From JBAZLV01 sp964586075 (GTDB lineage Bacteria > Nitrospirota > UBA9217), in NCBI GenBank assembly GCA_964586075.1, contig CAZPGZ010000012.1, positions 23,975 through 87,974 of the forward strand: a DNA stretch of 64,000 bases, given 5' to 3'. The translations under genes were made by a program, and so were the position numbers. Below are positions 53,253 through 62,927 of the stretch, one piece after another; position 1 is the first letter of the stretch; each line of letters begins with the position of its first letter. The notes under the pieces are model-generated. The model saw only the letters and a list, made by a program, of their open reading frames with translations. It ran no database searches and was not told the DNA's origin.

Positions 53253-53634
53253 AGGGCCCCATCTCTATCCGGTCAAAGCTGAGGTCTTACAAATCCACCG
53301 GTGTTCGCTGGACAAACTGAAAACAGCGTGTCAGTATGCATCAGTATATAATTATACCTATTTCTAATCAAGAATTTTAGGAAACTGTGCGTCCGCTACG
53401 ATGATTAACTTGCTGCAATGAGTGGAGCCCCTCCGGCAGGAACCGGATGCCCCCTCCGATAAACGTAACATCACCAGTCTTGACGAGTACGATAGCGCGA
53501 GTGCCGGGCACGTCTTATTGCATTCTTCCCCCGATGGGAGTCGGGGGATCCAATGCCGCAGGATTTGATCCGGTGCCCAAAAAAACGTCAGACGTTTCAT
53601 CTCTTGGCCGGAACATCATAACATCAGCGCCGTC
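53253..53634 (-). pseudogene. Intergenic stretch with a possible decayed small gene
   Basis: These 382 bases lie between mlaE and the efflux operon. On the minus strand an open frame starts MMFRPRDETSDVFLGTG near 53630, meets one in-frame TAA, and continues in the same frame as DVPGTRAIVLVKTGDVTFIGGG to a stop near 53382. The composition looks coding-like, but the family is not recognised. Inside it CCCCCGA (53528-53534) and TCGGGGG (53541-53547) form a hairpin. No other feature is seen. Confidence 0.25.
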
Positions 53635-55050
53635 TTATTCTCCTCCGCCGAGCACTTTATAGAGCGTCACCATCGAGCTAAAACGTGCTAGACGGACGGT
53701 AATCAAGTCCTGCTGCGCGCTGTAGAGCGAGCGCTGCGCATCAAGAAGGGTCAGGTAGCTGTCAATCCCGTGTTTGTAACGCGCATCGGAAAGGAAATAA
53801 CTTCTGGCAGTGGCATCCACAAGGGACTGCTGGGCAGCCAACTGGTCTCCCACCGTTCCCTTCTGGGCAAGGGCATCGGCCACTTCCTTAAAGGCCGTCT
53901 GAATCGCCTTTTCATACTGGGCCAGATAAATATCGCGGTCTACCTTTGCAACTTTCAAATTGGCAATATTGGTGCCAGCGTCGAAAATCGGAAGGACAAC
54001 CTGAGGGGCGAAGGTCCACGCAGCAGAACCTGGTTTAAAAAGTCCGGATAGCTGGTCGCTCGTAGTCCCGATCGTAGTAGATAATGAAATGCGCGGAAAG
54101 AACGCAGCCCGTGCCGCACCGATGTTGGCATTGGCAGCTTTCAGCTGATTTTCCGCCTGCAGAATGTCAGGACGGCGCTGCAGCACCTCGGACGGCAGGC
54201 CGATGCTGATATCTTTCAGCGTTGAGATCGAGTCCAACTCCCCGGGCAGCAGTTCTGCAGGAATCGGCGTCCCCACTAAAAGCGTCAGCGCATTCTCGTC
54301 CTGTGCCACCTGCCGTATATATTTCGCAATGTCCACGCGGGCGGCCTCTACCCTGGTCTGCGCCTGCCGCAAATCCAGTTCTGAGGACAAACCTGCCGCA
54401 TGTCTCCGCTGAATCATATTGTACGTGGCCAGCTGGGCATCAAGCGTGTTCTGAGAGAGCTTCAGATGTTCCCGGTCCGAGGCAAATATAAGGTATGTGT
54501 TCGCAACCTCGGCTACCAGGGATATCTGCGCGCTCCGGCGGGCCTGTTCAGTGGCAAAATACTGCTCAAGAGCACGGTCTTTAAGACTTCTGATCCGGCC
54601 GAAGAGATCCAGCTCATAGGAACTGAACCCCAAGTTGGCGCTCCATTGCCGGCTGATATATATGTCTCCCGTGCCTGAAACGCTTGCAGGCAATCGCTGC
54701 TCACTTCCCATGCCGGTGGCATTTATTGTCGGAAAAAGTGCTGCGCGCTGGATCTGATACTGCGCCCGCGTCTTTTCGATGTTGAGCGCTGCAACCCTGA
54801 AATCACGGTTATTTGCCAGTGCCAGTTCGATAACCTTTTTCAGCTGATCACTCGCAAAGAAATCCTGCCATTTGATGTCAAAAGCGGCCGGGGCAGGCTG
54901 TGTGGTCGTCGGTTTGGTGTCCAGGTAGGCGGTACCGGTCGGCCAGGAAGCGGGAACAGGCGCTTCCGGCCGGGTGTATTTCGGTGCCATGGTACAGCCG
55001 GTCAGAGCAATGACAATTCCAGCCGTTATCATAAATAGATTCTTTTTCAT
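53635..55050 (-). CDS. Outer-membrane efflux lipoprotein (TolC/OprM, NodT family)
   Basis: A 471-residue outer-membrane channel protein for RND efflux. A lipoprotein signal ends in LTGC (Cys about 19). Two OEP repeats follow, with the typical YTRPEAPVPASW at the mature N terminus and RRPDILQAENQLKAANANIGAARAAFFPRISL in the second half. It is the last gene of the tetR-MFP-RND-OMF operon, four bases after the pump gene. Confidence 0.94.
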   Translation of the reverse strand: MKKNLFMITAGIVIALTGCTMAPKYTRPEAPVPASWPTGTAYLDTKPTTTQPAPAAFDIKWQDFFASDQLKKVIELALANNRDFRVAALNIEKTRAQYQIQRAALFPTINATGMGSEQRLPASVSGTGDIYISRQWSANLGFSSYELDLFGRIRSLKDRALEQYFATEQARRSAQISLVAEVANTYLIFASDREHLKLSQNTLDAQLATYNMIQRRHAAGLSSELDLRQAQTRVEAARVDIAKYIRQVAQDENALTLLVGTPIPAELLPGELDSISTLKDISIGLPSEVLQRRPDILQAENQLKAANANIGAARAAFFPRISLSTTIGTTSDQLSGLFKPGSAAWTFAPQVVLPIFDAGTNIANLKVAKVDRDIYLAQYEKAIQTAFKEVADALAQKGTVGDQLAAQQSLVDATARSYFLSDARYKHGIDSYLTLLDAQRSLYSAQQDLITVRLARFSSMVTLYKVLGGGE

Positions 55051-55054
55051 AATC

Positions 55055-58000
55055 TCAATGCTCCCCTGATGGTTTTATATCAGTTGTCTTGGCAGCTTCA
55101 TGCTTCTTTTGTCTGCCAAAGTTCTTTTGAATCAGCACATAAAAAAGCGGCGCAAATATGGTCACCAGGAAGGTTGAGGTGACCACGCCCCCCAGCACTG
55201 CAGTGCCGATGGCTTGCTGAGCGCCTGCTCCGGCTCCGGTCGCAAATGCCAGCGGCATGACCCCGAATCCAAAAGCCAGTGACGTCATGACGATAGGCCG
55301 CATTCTCAGTTTGGCCGCTTCCAGTGTCGCGTCGACCAGGTCCATGCCTTCTTCCACCCGTGCCTTTGCAAACTGCACAATCAGGATGGCGTTCTTCGTG
55401 GTCAGACCGAGCGTTGTCAATAATCCGATCTGAAAATAGACATCATTCGGCAATCCCCGGATGGACGATCCGATCACGCCGCCGATGACTCCCAGCGGAA
55501 GAGCAAGCAAAATCGAAATCGGGATCGGCCAGCTTTCGTACAACGCCGCGAGACAGAGGAAAATAACCAGAATCGAAAAGACATACAATGGTGCTGCGTG
55601 AGATCCTGCCTGACGTTCCTGGTAGGAAAGTCCGCTCCAATCAAAACCAATCCCTTGCGGCAGCTTCCTTACGAACCCTTCCATGGCCTGCATGGCTTCA
55701 CCGGTACTCTTCCCTGGCGCTGCTTCACCAAGAATGTTCAGGGACGGAAAGCCGTTGAAGCGCTCCAGTTTAGGAGATCCCGAGGTCCAGTGTCCGGATG
55801 CGAGAGAAGAAAATGGCGCCATTTTGCCGGCATTGTTGCGTATATGAAATCTTGAAAGATCACTGGGCAGCATGCGATAAGGTGCGTCGGCCTGAACATA
55901 CACTCTCTTTACGCGCCCTGCCTGAATGAAGTCATTAACATATGCGCTGCCGAACGCCGCGGAGATAGTATTATGGATTGTAGATATAGGCACTCCAAGC
56001 GCTCCAGCCTTTTCCCAATCCACGTCGATCCGGTATTCGGGCACGTCTTCCAATCCGTTGGGCCTCACCTTCGTCAATGCCGGATCTTTTGCAGCCATGC
56101 CAAGGAGTTGATTACGGGCTGCCATCAATTTTTCGTGCCCCAGACCGCCCCGGTCCAACAACTGGAAATCAAATCCTTTTGCCTGGCCGAGTTCCACGAC
56201 CGCGGGTGGTGCGAACGCAAACACCATAGCGTTCCTGATCCTGGAAAATTCCCCCATGGCCCGTGCCGCCACTGCGGTAACCTTAAGGTTCGAACGGTTC
56301 CGAAGCTTCCAGTCTTTAAGCTTGACGAATGCCAAGCCGGAATTCTGACCTCTGCCGGAAAAACTTATGCCGGAAACCGTCATTACTGCCTCTACGGCAT
56401 CCTTTTCCTGACTTAAAAAATAATTTTTGACTGACTCCATCACCTTGTCGGTTTGTTCCAGAGTCGAGTTTGCAGGAAGCAGCGCCTGCACCATCATGAT
56501 ACCCTGATCTTCATCCGGAAGATACCCTGTCGGCATTCTCATAAAGAGGAATCCCATCACGACAACAATCAGAAGAAATATTATAATGTAACGAAGTTTT
56601 CGGGAAAGGCTCCGACCCACCATTACGAGATAGTAGTCTCTTACCCTGAAAAAGAGACGGTCAAACCATCGAAAAAACGGCCTCAGAAACCAGATTCCCC
56701 CTTCTGCCGGTTCATGTCCCTTCGGCACAGGTTTCAGAAGTGATGCGCAGAGGACCGGAGTCAGGATCAATGCCACCACCACGGACAGCAACATGGAGGA
56801 GATGATGGTCACTGAAAACTGGCGATAGATGACTCCTGTTGATCCTGTGAAAAAAGCCATAGGACCGAAAACCGCTGAAAGGACCAGGCCGATGCCGATC
56901 AACGCGCTGGTGATCTGGTCCATGGATTTGCGGGTGGCCTCAAAGGGTGAAATGCCTTCTTCGCTCATGATGCGTTCCACATTCTCTACCACCACAATGG
57001 CGTCGTCCACAAGCAGGCCGATGGCCAGCACCATGGCGAACATGGTAAGCATGTTGATGGAAAAACCGAAAAGTCCCAGCACTGCAAACGTACCAAGAAT
57101 CACCACCGGCACCGCGATGGTCGGAATCAGAGTGGCCCGCATGTTGCCCATGAACAGGTACATGACCAAGAAGACCAGTATGATTGCCTCAAACAAAGTC
57201 TTGTATACTTCGTTGATGGCAACTCTAATAAACGGAGTAGTGTCATACGGATAGACGACCTTCATGCCGGCCGGAAAATAATGACTCATTTCTTCCATTT
57301 TGGCCTTGACGCTGTCTGCTGTCTGGAGCGCATTGGCGCCGGCCGCCTGCCGTATGGCCAATCCGGCGGAAGGTTTACCGTTATAGGCAGCCTGGACATC
57401 GTAGACTTCTGTCCCGAGTTCCGTCCGCCCCACGTCCTTGACCCGGACAATGGAACCATCCGGGTTGGTGCGCAGCGGGACTGATGCAAATTCCGCCGGT
57501 GTTTTGAGCATGCTTTGAACTATGATCGACGCATTCAAACGCTGCCCTTTCACTGCCGGCGCTCCTCCGAACTGGCCTGCGGACACTTCTACGTTGTAAG
57601 ACCGTAACGCTGTAACTACATCATCGACCGTCATCTGGTAATTCGTCAGTTTGTCGGGGTTCAGCCATATCCGCATGGAATACTGAGTGCCGAAAAGTTC
57701 CACTTCTCCTACTCCCGGCACCCGCGAAAGGACCTTCTCCAGATTGGACTGGGCATAGTCGCGCAAATCATTCCCGTCCATGCTGCCGTCTTCTGAAATC
57801 AGACCGATGAATATCAAATAGTTTCTGGTAGATTTGCTCACCTTTACACCCTGGCTCTGCACAACCGCTGGCAGGCTCGCCATGGCAAGCTGGAGCTTGT
57901 TCTGCACCTGAGCCCAGGCAAGGTCCGGATCTGTTCCCGGAGCAAAGGTAAGTTCGATGCGGGATTGGCCCGCAGAATCACTGGTCGCCGACAGATACAG

Positions 58001-58228
58001 CATCCTATCAAAACCGGTCATCTTCTGTTCGATAATCTGCGTCACGCTGTTTTCAACCGTCTCGGCGGAGGCGCCAGGATAAAAAGCAGTAATGGCGATG
58101 GACGGAGGCGCTATGGGAGGATACTGCGATATGGGCAGATTATAAATCGCCAGCAGGCCCGCCACCATCAGTATGATGGCAATGACCCAGGCGAAAACCG
58201 GACGGTTCAGAAAAAATCTCGATAACAT
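55055..58228 (-). CDS. RND efflux pump, HAE1 (AcrB/MexB) family
   Basis: A 1057-residue inner-membrane proton-driven drug pump. It begins MLSRFFLNRPVFAWVIA as in AcrB/MexB and has twelve membrane segments with two large periplasmic loops. The proton relay pair Asp-Asp is in GLLVDDAIVVVENV (TM4). A charged C-terminal tail follows TM12. The length is normal for HAE1. It sits between the adaptor and the outer-membrane channel genes. Substrates cannot be predicted. Confidence 0.96.
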   Translation of the reverse strand: MLSRFFLNRPVFAWVIAIILMVAGLLAIYNLPISQYPPIAPPSIAITAFYPGASAETVENSVTQIIEQKMTGFDRMLYLSATSDSAGQSRIELTFAPGTDPDLAWAQVQNKLQLAMASLPAVVQSQGVKVSKSTRNYLIFIGLISEDGSMDGNDLRDYAQSNLEKVLSRVPGVGEVELFGTQYSMRIWLNPDKLTNYQMTVDDVVTALRSYNVEVSAGQFGGAPAVKGQRLNASIIVQSMLKTPAEFASVPLRTNPDGSIVRVKDVGRTELGTEVYDVQAAYNGKPSAGLAIRQAAGANALQTADSVKAKMEEMSHYFPAGMKVVYPYDTTPFIRVAINEVYKTLFEAIILVFLVMYLFMGNMRATLIPTIAVPVVILGTFAVLGLFGFSINMLTMFAMVLAIGLLVDDAIVVVENVERIMSEEGISPFEATRKSMDQITSALIGIGLVLSAVFGPMAFFTGSTGVIYRQFSVTIISSMLLSVVVALILTPVLCASLLKPVPKGHEPAEGGIWFLRPFFRWFDRLFFRVRDYYLVMVGRSLSRKLRYIIIFLLIVVVMGFLFMRMPTGYLPDEDQGIMMVQALLPANSTLEQTDKVMESVKNYFLSQEKDAVEAVMTVSGISFSGRGQNSGLAFVKLKDWKLRNRSNLKVTAVAARAMGEFSRIRNAMVFAFAPPAVVELGQAKGFDFQLLDRGGLGHEKLMAARNQLLGMAAKDPALTKVRPNGLEDVPEYRIDVDWEKAGALGVPISTIHNTISAAFGSAYVNDFIQAGRVKRVYVQADAPYRMLPSDLSRFHIRNNAGKMAPFSSLASGHWTSGSPKLERFNGFPSLNILGEAAPGKSTGEAMQAMEGFVRKLPQGIGFDWSGLSYQERQAGSHAAPLYVFSILVIFLCLAALYESWPIPISILLALPLGVIGGVIGSSIRGLPNDVYFQIGLLTTLGLTTKNAILIVQFAKARVEEGMDLVDATLEAAKLRMRPIVMTSLAFGFGVMPLAFATGAGAGAQQAIGTAVLGGVVTSTFLVTIFAPLFYVLIQKNFGRQKKHEAAKTTDIKPSGEH

Positions 58229-58243
58229 GATGATACCTCTTCG

Positions 58244-59458
58244 TTATTTCTTTGTTGTAGTTGTTGTGTTTGTTTTTACCGGCTCGGTTCCCGTCCCCAA
58301 TTTCTGTTCTTCCGTAAACGGAACCTCTGTTACAACCGTGCCGGGACGTATCTTTTGCATCCCTTCCACGATCACCCGGTCGCCTGCTGCAAGCCCCGAA
58401 GTGACAAGCCACTGGTTTCCGATCGCCCGGTCAAGGGTAAGCATCCGCTGTTCGACCTTGCTTTCAGCGCCGACAACGTAGGCCAGAGGGTTCCCCTTCG
58501 GGTCGCGCGAAACCGCCTGCTGAGGAATTAAAATAGCCTTCTCTTTGACGCCTTCACTCACGACTGCCCGGACAAACATGCCCGGCAGCACTATGTTTTT
58601 CGGGTTGGGAAATACCGTGCGCAGGGTAACGGCACCGGTAGTCTGATCCACCGTGACTTCCGAAAACTTCAGGGTGCCTGTCAAAGGATACGAGGTCCCG
58701 TCTTCAAGCAGCAATTTCACCTTGGTCTGGTTTGCACCGGCTTTCTTGAGCTGACCGCTCGCCATTGCCTGCTCCATGCGCAGCAAGTCCGTACTTGACT
58801 GGGTCACGTCAACATAAATCGGATCAAGCTGTTGTATCGTGGCGAGTGCGATCGCCTGGCTTGCCGTTACCAATGCACCGGTAGTGACTGATGATCTTCC
58901 GATTCTGCCGGTAATCGGCGCGACCACACGCGTATATGCCAGATTGATACGGGCGGTCTCCACGGAGGCCTTGTTTGCGGTGACATCAGCCTCGGCCTGC
59001 TTGGACGCGGCAACAATTTCATCGTATTCCTGCTGGCTCACGGCTTTGATGGCAATCAACTCCTTATACCGCTCCGCTTTCAGCCGGGCGGGAACAACAT
59101 TGGCTTCTGACCGTGCGAGTGCAGCCCTGGCGCTGTCGTAACTGGCCTGATACGTGGACGGATCGATCTGGTACAGCACCTCTCCTGTCTTCACAATTGC
59201 GCCTTCCGTAAACAGGCGCTTCTGGATGATGCCGCCCACCTGCGGCCTCACTTCGGCAATGAGATAGGGAGAAGTCCGGCCTGGAAGTTCTGTGGTGAGC
59301 ACAACACGCTGCGGTTGAACCGTAACCACACTAACTTCAACAGGGCCCGGTTTCTGCGGCGGAGCTTTTTTCTCACAGCCGGTCATCATAAGGCCGATAA
59401 TCAAAATACCCATCAGGGTTATCACTCCGGTTTTGTCAGTAATTTGCATATACTGCAT
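58244..59458 (-). CDS. RND periplasmic adaptor protein (AcrA/MexA family)
   Basis: A 404-residue lipoprotein that bridges pump and channel. The signal ends in MTGC. The lipoyl halves (LPGRTSPYLIAEVRPQVGGII and PITGRIGRSSVTTGALV) flank an alpha-hairpin (about 95-165), followed by a beta-barrel part and a Thr/Lys-rich tail. GGAGG precedes the ATG at 59458 by 9 bases; an upstream in-frame extension of ten residues is rejected. It is 60 bases after tetR. Confidence 0.95.
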   Translation of the reverse strand: MQYMQITDKTGVITLMGILIIGLMMTGCEKKAPPQKPGPVEVSVVTVQPQRVVLTTELPGRTSPYLIAEVRPQVGGIIQKRLFTEGAIVKTGEVLYQIDPSTYQASYDSARAALARSEANVVPARLKAERYKELIAIKAVSQQEYDEIVAASKQAEADVTANKASVETARINLAYTRVVAPITGRIGRSSVTTGALVTASQAIALATIQQLDPIYVDVTQSSTDLLRMEQAMASGQLKKAGANQTKVKLLLEDGTSYPLTGTLKFSEVTVDQTTGAVTLRTVFPNPKNIVLPGMFVRAVVSEGVKEKAILIPQQAVSRDPKGNPLAYVVGAESKVEQRMLTLDRAIGNQWLVTSGLAAGDRVIVEGMQKIRPGTVVTEVPFTEEQKLGTGTEPVKTNTTTTTKK

Positions 59459-59518
59459 AATCTCTTTCCTCCACACAATCATAATCAAATAGTTCCGTTG
59501 TAATCAACGGCGGTGTTA

Positions 59519-60175
59519 TTATTTCCGTATCGCCTGATTTTTAGCGCGTAGTGCCAGAATTCCAGACAGAGAAAAATCCGCAATATGCTCGGCATACGCT
59601 TCTTCATCACAGATAGACAACAACCCAATTTTTTTTGATATTTTTTTCAATTCTTCCCGGCGAATAAGCAGTGGTGTAGTACACTGGCTTATAACGCTGA
59701 TCGTGCAAAATCTGACCTGCATCTCTGAGGACAATGGACCGAGGAGTTCGCGGATCAAATGCTCAAATTTTTCATGCAACGGCTTGACTGTTTCACGAAT
59801 CACGTCCTTGAGCAGTTCAGTTGAGGTGGCAAGCTCATTGTGGATAATGACAAACTCCTTGTTGTTCTTGTCCGCAATACGCCGAACCAGCGAGAGGATG
59901 TATCCCCGCAGACGCTCTTCCGCTGACGCATGTTCACTCACGCCTCCGTCCGGCGGATACACTTTTAACGATTCCAGATAGGAATACCGCCATGCCTCCC
60001 GATACAGAGTTTCTTTGTCCCCGAAGTGGTAATTCACGGCAGCTATGTTTGCACCGGCTTTCTCGCATATTTCCGCAATGGTGGCATCCCGGTAGCCTTT
60101 CGCCGCAAAAATTTCGCTTGCTGCTTCGAGCAGGCTGGTACTGGTTTTCCCTGGTTTTTTTCTGGCGAGATTCAC
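59519..60175 (-). CDS. TetR-family repressor of the efflux operon (CecR-like)
   Basis: A 218-residue regulator. The N-terminal helix-turn-helix (ATIAEICEKAGANIAAVNYHFGDKETLY) is canonical TetR. The C-terminal half resembles the CecR/YbiH ligand-binding domain. The start is a GTG at 60175 with GGAGG before it. The gene precedes the adaptor, pump and channel genes on the same strand, so it likely represses its own operon. A palindrome that could be its operator lies 44 bases upstream. Confidence 0.92.
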   Translation of the reverse strand: MNLARKKPGKTSTSLLEAASEIFAAKGYRDATIAEICEKAGANIAAVNYHFGDKETLYREAWRYSYLESLKVYPPDGGVSEHASAEERLRGYILSLVRRIADKNNKEFVIIHNELATSTELLKDVIRETVKPLHEKFEHLIRELLGPLSSEMQVRFCTISVISQCTTPLLIRREELKKISKKIGLLSICDEEAYAEHIADFSLSGILALRAKNQAIRK

Positions 60176-60218
60176 CGGCGCCTCCGCTGTCCGTTCTTAT
60201 TGCATAAAATTAAAACAA

Positions 60219-60237
60219 AAATTTCAAATGGAAATTT
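60219..60237 (-). promoter_or_regulatory. Palindrome, possible operator of the TetR-type repressor
   Basis: AAATTTC, five bases, GAAATTT: a perfect 7-base inverted repeat in an AT-rich region before tetR and the divergent protease gene. Position and size fit a TetR-family operator. Promoter elements in the region are AT-rich and not distinct. Confidence 0.5.
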
Positions 60238-60357
60238 AAATTAATTATTTATTTTTGTCAAGACAAAATTTCTTGTATAAGCAAAACACATTCCAGCTGT
60301 TTTTTCCTTCGGACCATAGACATCCTACGGTATATTTCAAGAAGAAGATCTTTGATG

Positions 60358-60363
60358 TATAAT
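60358..60363 (+). promoter_or_regulatory. Possible -10 box for the protease gene
   Basis: TATAAT stands 55 bases before the protease ATG. A weak TTCAAG lies 16 bases upstream as -35 candidate, so recognition by an alternative stress sigma factor or an activator is possible. Confidence 0.35.
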
Positions 60364-60418
60364 TATCTTGCAGTTGATAATGCAGGTAACAAACACATTC
60401 AGGAGGCTCATATTCACT

Positions 60419-61528
60419 ATGGAGGAAAAGCAAAGATTCAGTGCCGCGCACATCATTTTTCTCATCGTCCTGGCAGCTGTACTATGGTGGCTCTTCGTAC
60501 GGCCTGATGGAAAAATTACCGATGAAAAAGCAGAGCCCCGGGCGGTTGTTGCGCGGGGCGATCTTGCCCAGGAGGAGAAAACCGCCGTCGAAATATTCAA
60601 GAATGTTTCTCGTTCGGTTGTGTATATTTCGAGCATTGAACTCCGGCGCGATTTCTTTTCCTTAAATGTGTACGAAATTCCTAAAGGGACCGGTTCGGGA
60701 TTTGTCTGGGACAAGGATGGCAGGATCGTTACCAATTTTCATGTCATCGCGGACGCCAGCCGCATTGAAATAATCCTTGCAGACAATACCAAATGGAAAG
60801 CAGCACTTGTCGGAGCATCGCCGGATAAAGATATTGCGGTTCTTAAAATTTCCGCCCCCGCGGATAAACTGAGCCCCATCCCTCTTGGCGATTCGAAAAA
60901 CCTTCTTGTCGGCCAGAAAGTCTTTGCAATCGGGAACCCTTTCGGACTTGACCAGACAATGACGTCCGGCATCGTAAGCGCCTTGGGACGGGAAATCCAG
61001 TCCGCGAACGGCAGAACAATACAGGGAATGATCCAAACCGACGCGGCGATCAATCCCGGAAATTCCGGCGGTCCGCTGCTCGACAGCGCGGGGCGCCTCA
61101 TCGGCGTCAACACCGCCATCTACAGCCCGTCAGGCGCCAGCGCGGGCATCGGCTTCGCTGTTCCCGTCGAGATTGTAAACCGGGTCGTTCCTGAGCTCAT
61201 ACGATACGGAAAAGTCAGCAAACCGGGCATCGGAATAACCATTGCCCACCCCAGCCTCACTGAACGACTCAATATTCAAGGCGTTCTTATTCTCAATGTC
61301 CAGAAAGGTACGAGCGCCGAAGCGGCCGGCCTCAGAGGAACACGGCAACGGGGTGCCGACATCATCCTCGGGGACATAATCGTGAGCGTGAACGATAAAC
61401 CGGTGGTGTCCTACGATACCCTGAGAAATGAATTTGATAAATACAAAATCGGCGATGTGGTAAATCTCGGTATCATCCGCGATGCAAAACCAATCACCGT
61501 TCCCGTCAAACTTGAGGAAGTGCAGTAG
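60419..61528 (+). CDS. Membrane-anchored trypsin-like serine protease with one PDZ domain (DegS/HtrA type)
   Basis: A 369-residue protease with an N-terminal membrane anchor (about 11-27) and a periplasmic trypsin-like domain with the triad His108 (NFHVIA), Asp138 (DKDIAVL) and Ser216 (GNSGGPL). One PDZ domain follows (about 270-365). The single PDZ and uncleaved anchor fit DegS-like regulators or small HtrA proteins of envelope stress response. AGGAGG lies 11 bases before the ATG at 60419; an upstream ATG adds 17 unlikely residues. It is divergent from the efflux operon. Confidence 0.93.
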   Translation: MEEKQRFSAAHIIFLIVLAAVLWWLFVRPDGKITDEKAEPRAVVARGDLAQEEKTAVEIFKNVSRSVVYISSIELRRDFFSLNVYEIPKGTGSGFVWDKDGRIVTNFHVIADASRIEIILADNTKWKAALVGASPDKDIAVLKISAPADKLSPIPLGDSKNLLVGQKVFAIGNPFGLDQTMTSGIVSALGREIQSANGRTIQGMIQTDAAINPGNSGGPLLDSAGRLIGVNTAIYSPSGASAGIGFAVPVEIVNRVVPELIRYGKVSKPGIGITIAHPSLTERLNIQGVLILNVQKGTSAEAAGLRGTRQRGADIILGDIIVSVNDKPVVSYDTLRNEFDKYKIGDVVNLGIIRDAKPITVPVKLEEVQ

Positions 61529-61637
61529 CTGCACGCTGCGGCAGCGGCACACATACTCGGTGATGCCTCATCGTCCCCCAAAAAGGTGACCGTTGCTGCA
61601 GCTTTGCCCGTAATGGCGTTTAAAACATTGCCTGCCG

Positions 61638-62144
61638 TCAGAAGCTTTTTTTCAGGCAGGATACAATTTCCCCCACATACATGCGATGGTAATCTTTCAC
61701 GGGATACAAGTCGTGAATGCCCTGCTCCAGGAAATAACCAGGATTGATATCCTGAAAATAAAGTTTTCTGCACGCAAGCACGAGCCGCGCTTCGCCAAAA
61801 TAAATAAAACCGTCTTTTGATATCGGCGTAAGGCCTGTTTCCTTCACTTTATCCGTGTCTCTTCCGGAGTTGCTCCCGCAAAAATTCAACGCCGTGCGGT
61901 ATCGTTCCTCGAAAAACGAGAGGGTAAAATTCTCAGAGCGTTCCATGAACTCAAACGTATATCGTGTCGGCCGCACGAAGCAGAAACTGACCTGCTTTTG
62001 CCAGAGCACTCCCACCCCGCCCCAGCTCGCAGTCATCGTGTTAAACGACTGTTGTGTGCCCGCGGTGATCAGCATCCAGTCCTTACCTATCAGTTTAAAA
62101 GGATTATCAGTCAATTGCTCCGGCTTCGATTCTATAAAATTCAT
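61638..62144 (-). CDS. Flavin reductase family protein (FMN-binding split barrel)
   Basis: A 168-residue protein of the flavin reductase-like family. It shows MLITAGTQQSFNTMTASWGGVGVLW, the segment that binds FMN phosphate, and FVRPTRYTFEFM. Such proteins reduce flavins or act as flavoprotein electron carriers. It follows the FMN-dependent oxidoreductase gene by 72 bases and is the last gene in the redox cluster. Confidence 0.88.
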   Translation of the reverse strand: MNFIESKPEQLTDNPFKLIGKDWMLITAGTQQSFNTMTASWGGVGVLWQKQVSFCFVRPTRYTFEFMERSENFTLSFFEERYRTALNFCGSNSGRDTDKVKETGLTPISKDGFIYFGEARLVLACRKLYFQDINPGYFLEQGIHDLYPVKDYHRMYVGEIVSCLKKSF

Positions 62145-62216
62145 TTTTCTTCCTTTCTTTTGCGATAGTATTTTGAGTGAAGCATTTTATAAAAGCCTTC
62201 CCTGCCGTAAGACGCA

Positions 62217-62861
62217 TCAACGGCTCACCAGGCGAGCTCCCATCTCGAAAGCTTTTCGGCAGTCTTGTGGAAACACCTCTCTGCGCCGTTCCGCTTTTTT
62301 CACGAGATCAAAGCGGTCGGCCACATATTTCGAGTAGTCCTCAAATTGGCAGGTATCACAGCTTGTAAGAGTTTCTGCTGATCCAAACAACAACTGCAGC
62401 ACCATTGCAGCACGTTGAAAATTTTGATCGTACCCCCACTCCCTCATTACGGTCTCCGGAACATTCATCGTATATACAAACCCCGTTTTGATTTTCCGCG
62501 GAAACAGTGTTTTCGGCGGATCAGTATACATCAGGTAAGGAAACTGTAAACGCTCAAGAAAAGATCTCATTTCACCGGTGGCGCTCCCGAAATAGACCGG
62601 GGAACCGAGTATCAGAGCATCGATTTCCTCGATCTTTTTGAGAACCGACGTCAGATCGTCCTGTACCGCGCATTTTCCGTAGCTTTTGTGCCCTCTCGTC
62701 TTGCAGGCAAAACAACTGATGCACCCTTTGTACGAAAGATCGTACAGATGAATAAGTTCTGTTTCAGCCCCTCGCGAAGCAGCTCCTTCAAGACTTTGTT
62801 GCAAAAGAGTGGCCGTGTTCCATTTTTTCCTCGGACTGCCATTTATCGCCATAATTTTCAC
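62217..62861 (-). CDS. NAD(P)H-dependent FMN reductase / iron-sulfur flavoprotein-like
   Basis: A 214-residue flavodoxin-fold protein. It begins MKIMAINGSPRKKWNTATLL, the FMN phosphate loop, and has GSPVYFGSATGEMRSFLERL. A CISCFACK cluster (about residues 48-55) plus a later Cys (GKCAVQDD) is the cysteine pattern of iron-sulfur flavoproteins that bind [4Fe-4S]. Further cysteines near the C terminus (CDTCQF) are extra. It likely passes electrons between NAD(P)H, ferredoxin and small acceptors in this anaerobe. Confidence 0.88.
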   Translation of the reverse strand: MKIMAINGSPRKKWNTATLLQQSLEGAASRGAETELIHLYDLSYKGCISCFACKTRGHKSYGKCAVQDDLTSVLKKIEEIDALILGSPVYFGSATGEMRSFLERLQFPYLMYTDPPKTLFPRKIKTGFVYTMNVPETVMREWGYDQNFQRAAMVLQLLFGSAETLTSCDTCQFEDYSKYVADRFDLVKKAERRREVFPQDCRKAFEMGARLVSR

Positions 62862-62927
62862 GAGTTATGCCCGCCTTTCTAGTGACATCCAACGTGCACA
62901 TTATCTAACTTTATTCCGCGGCAATTC

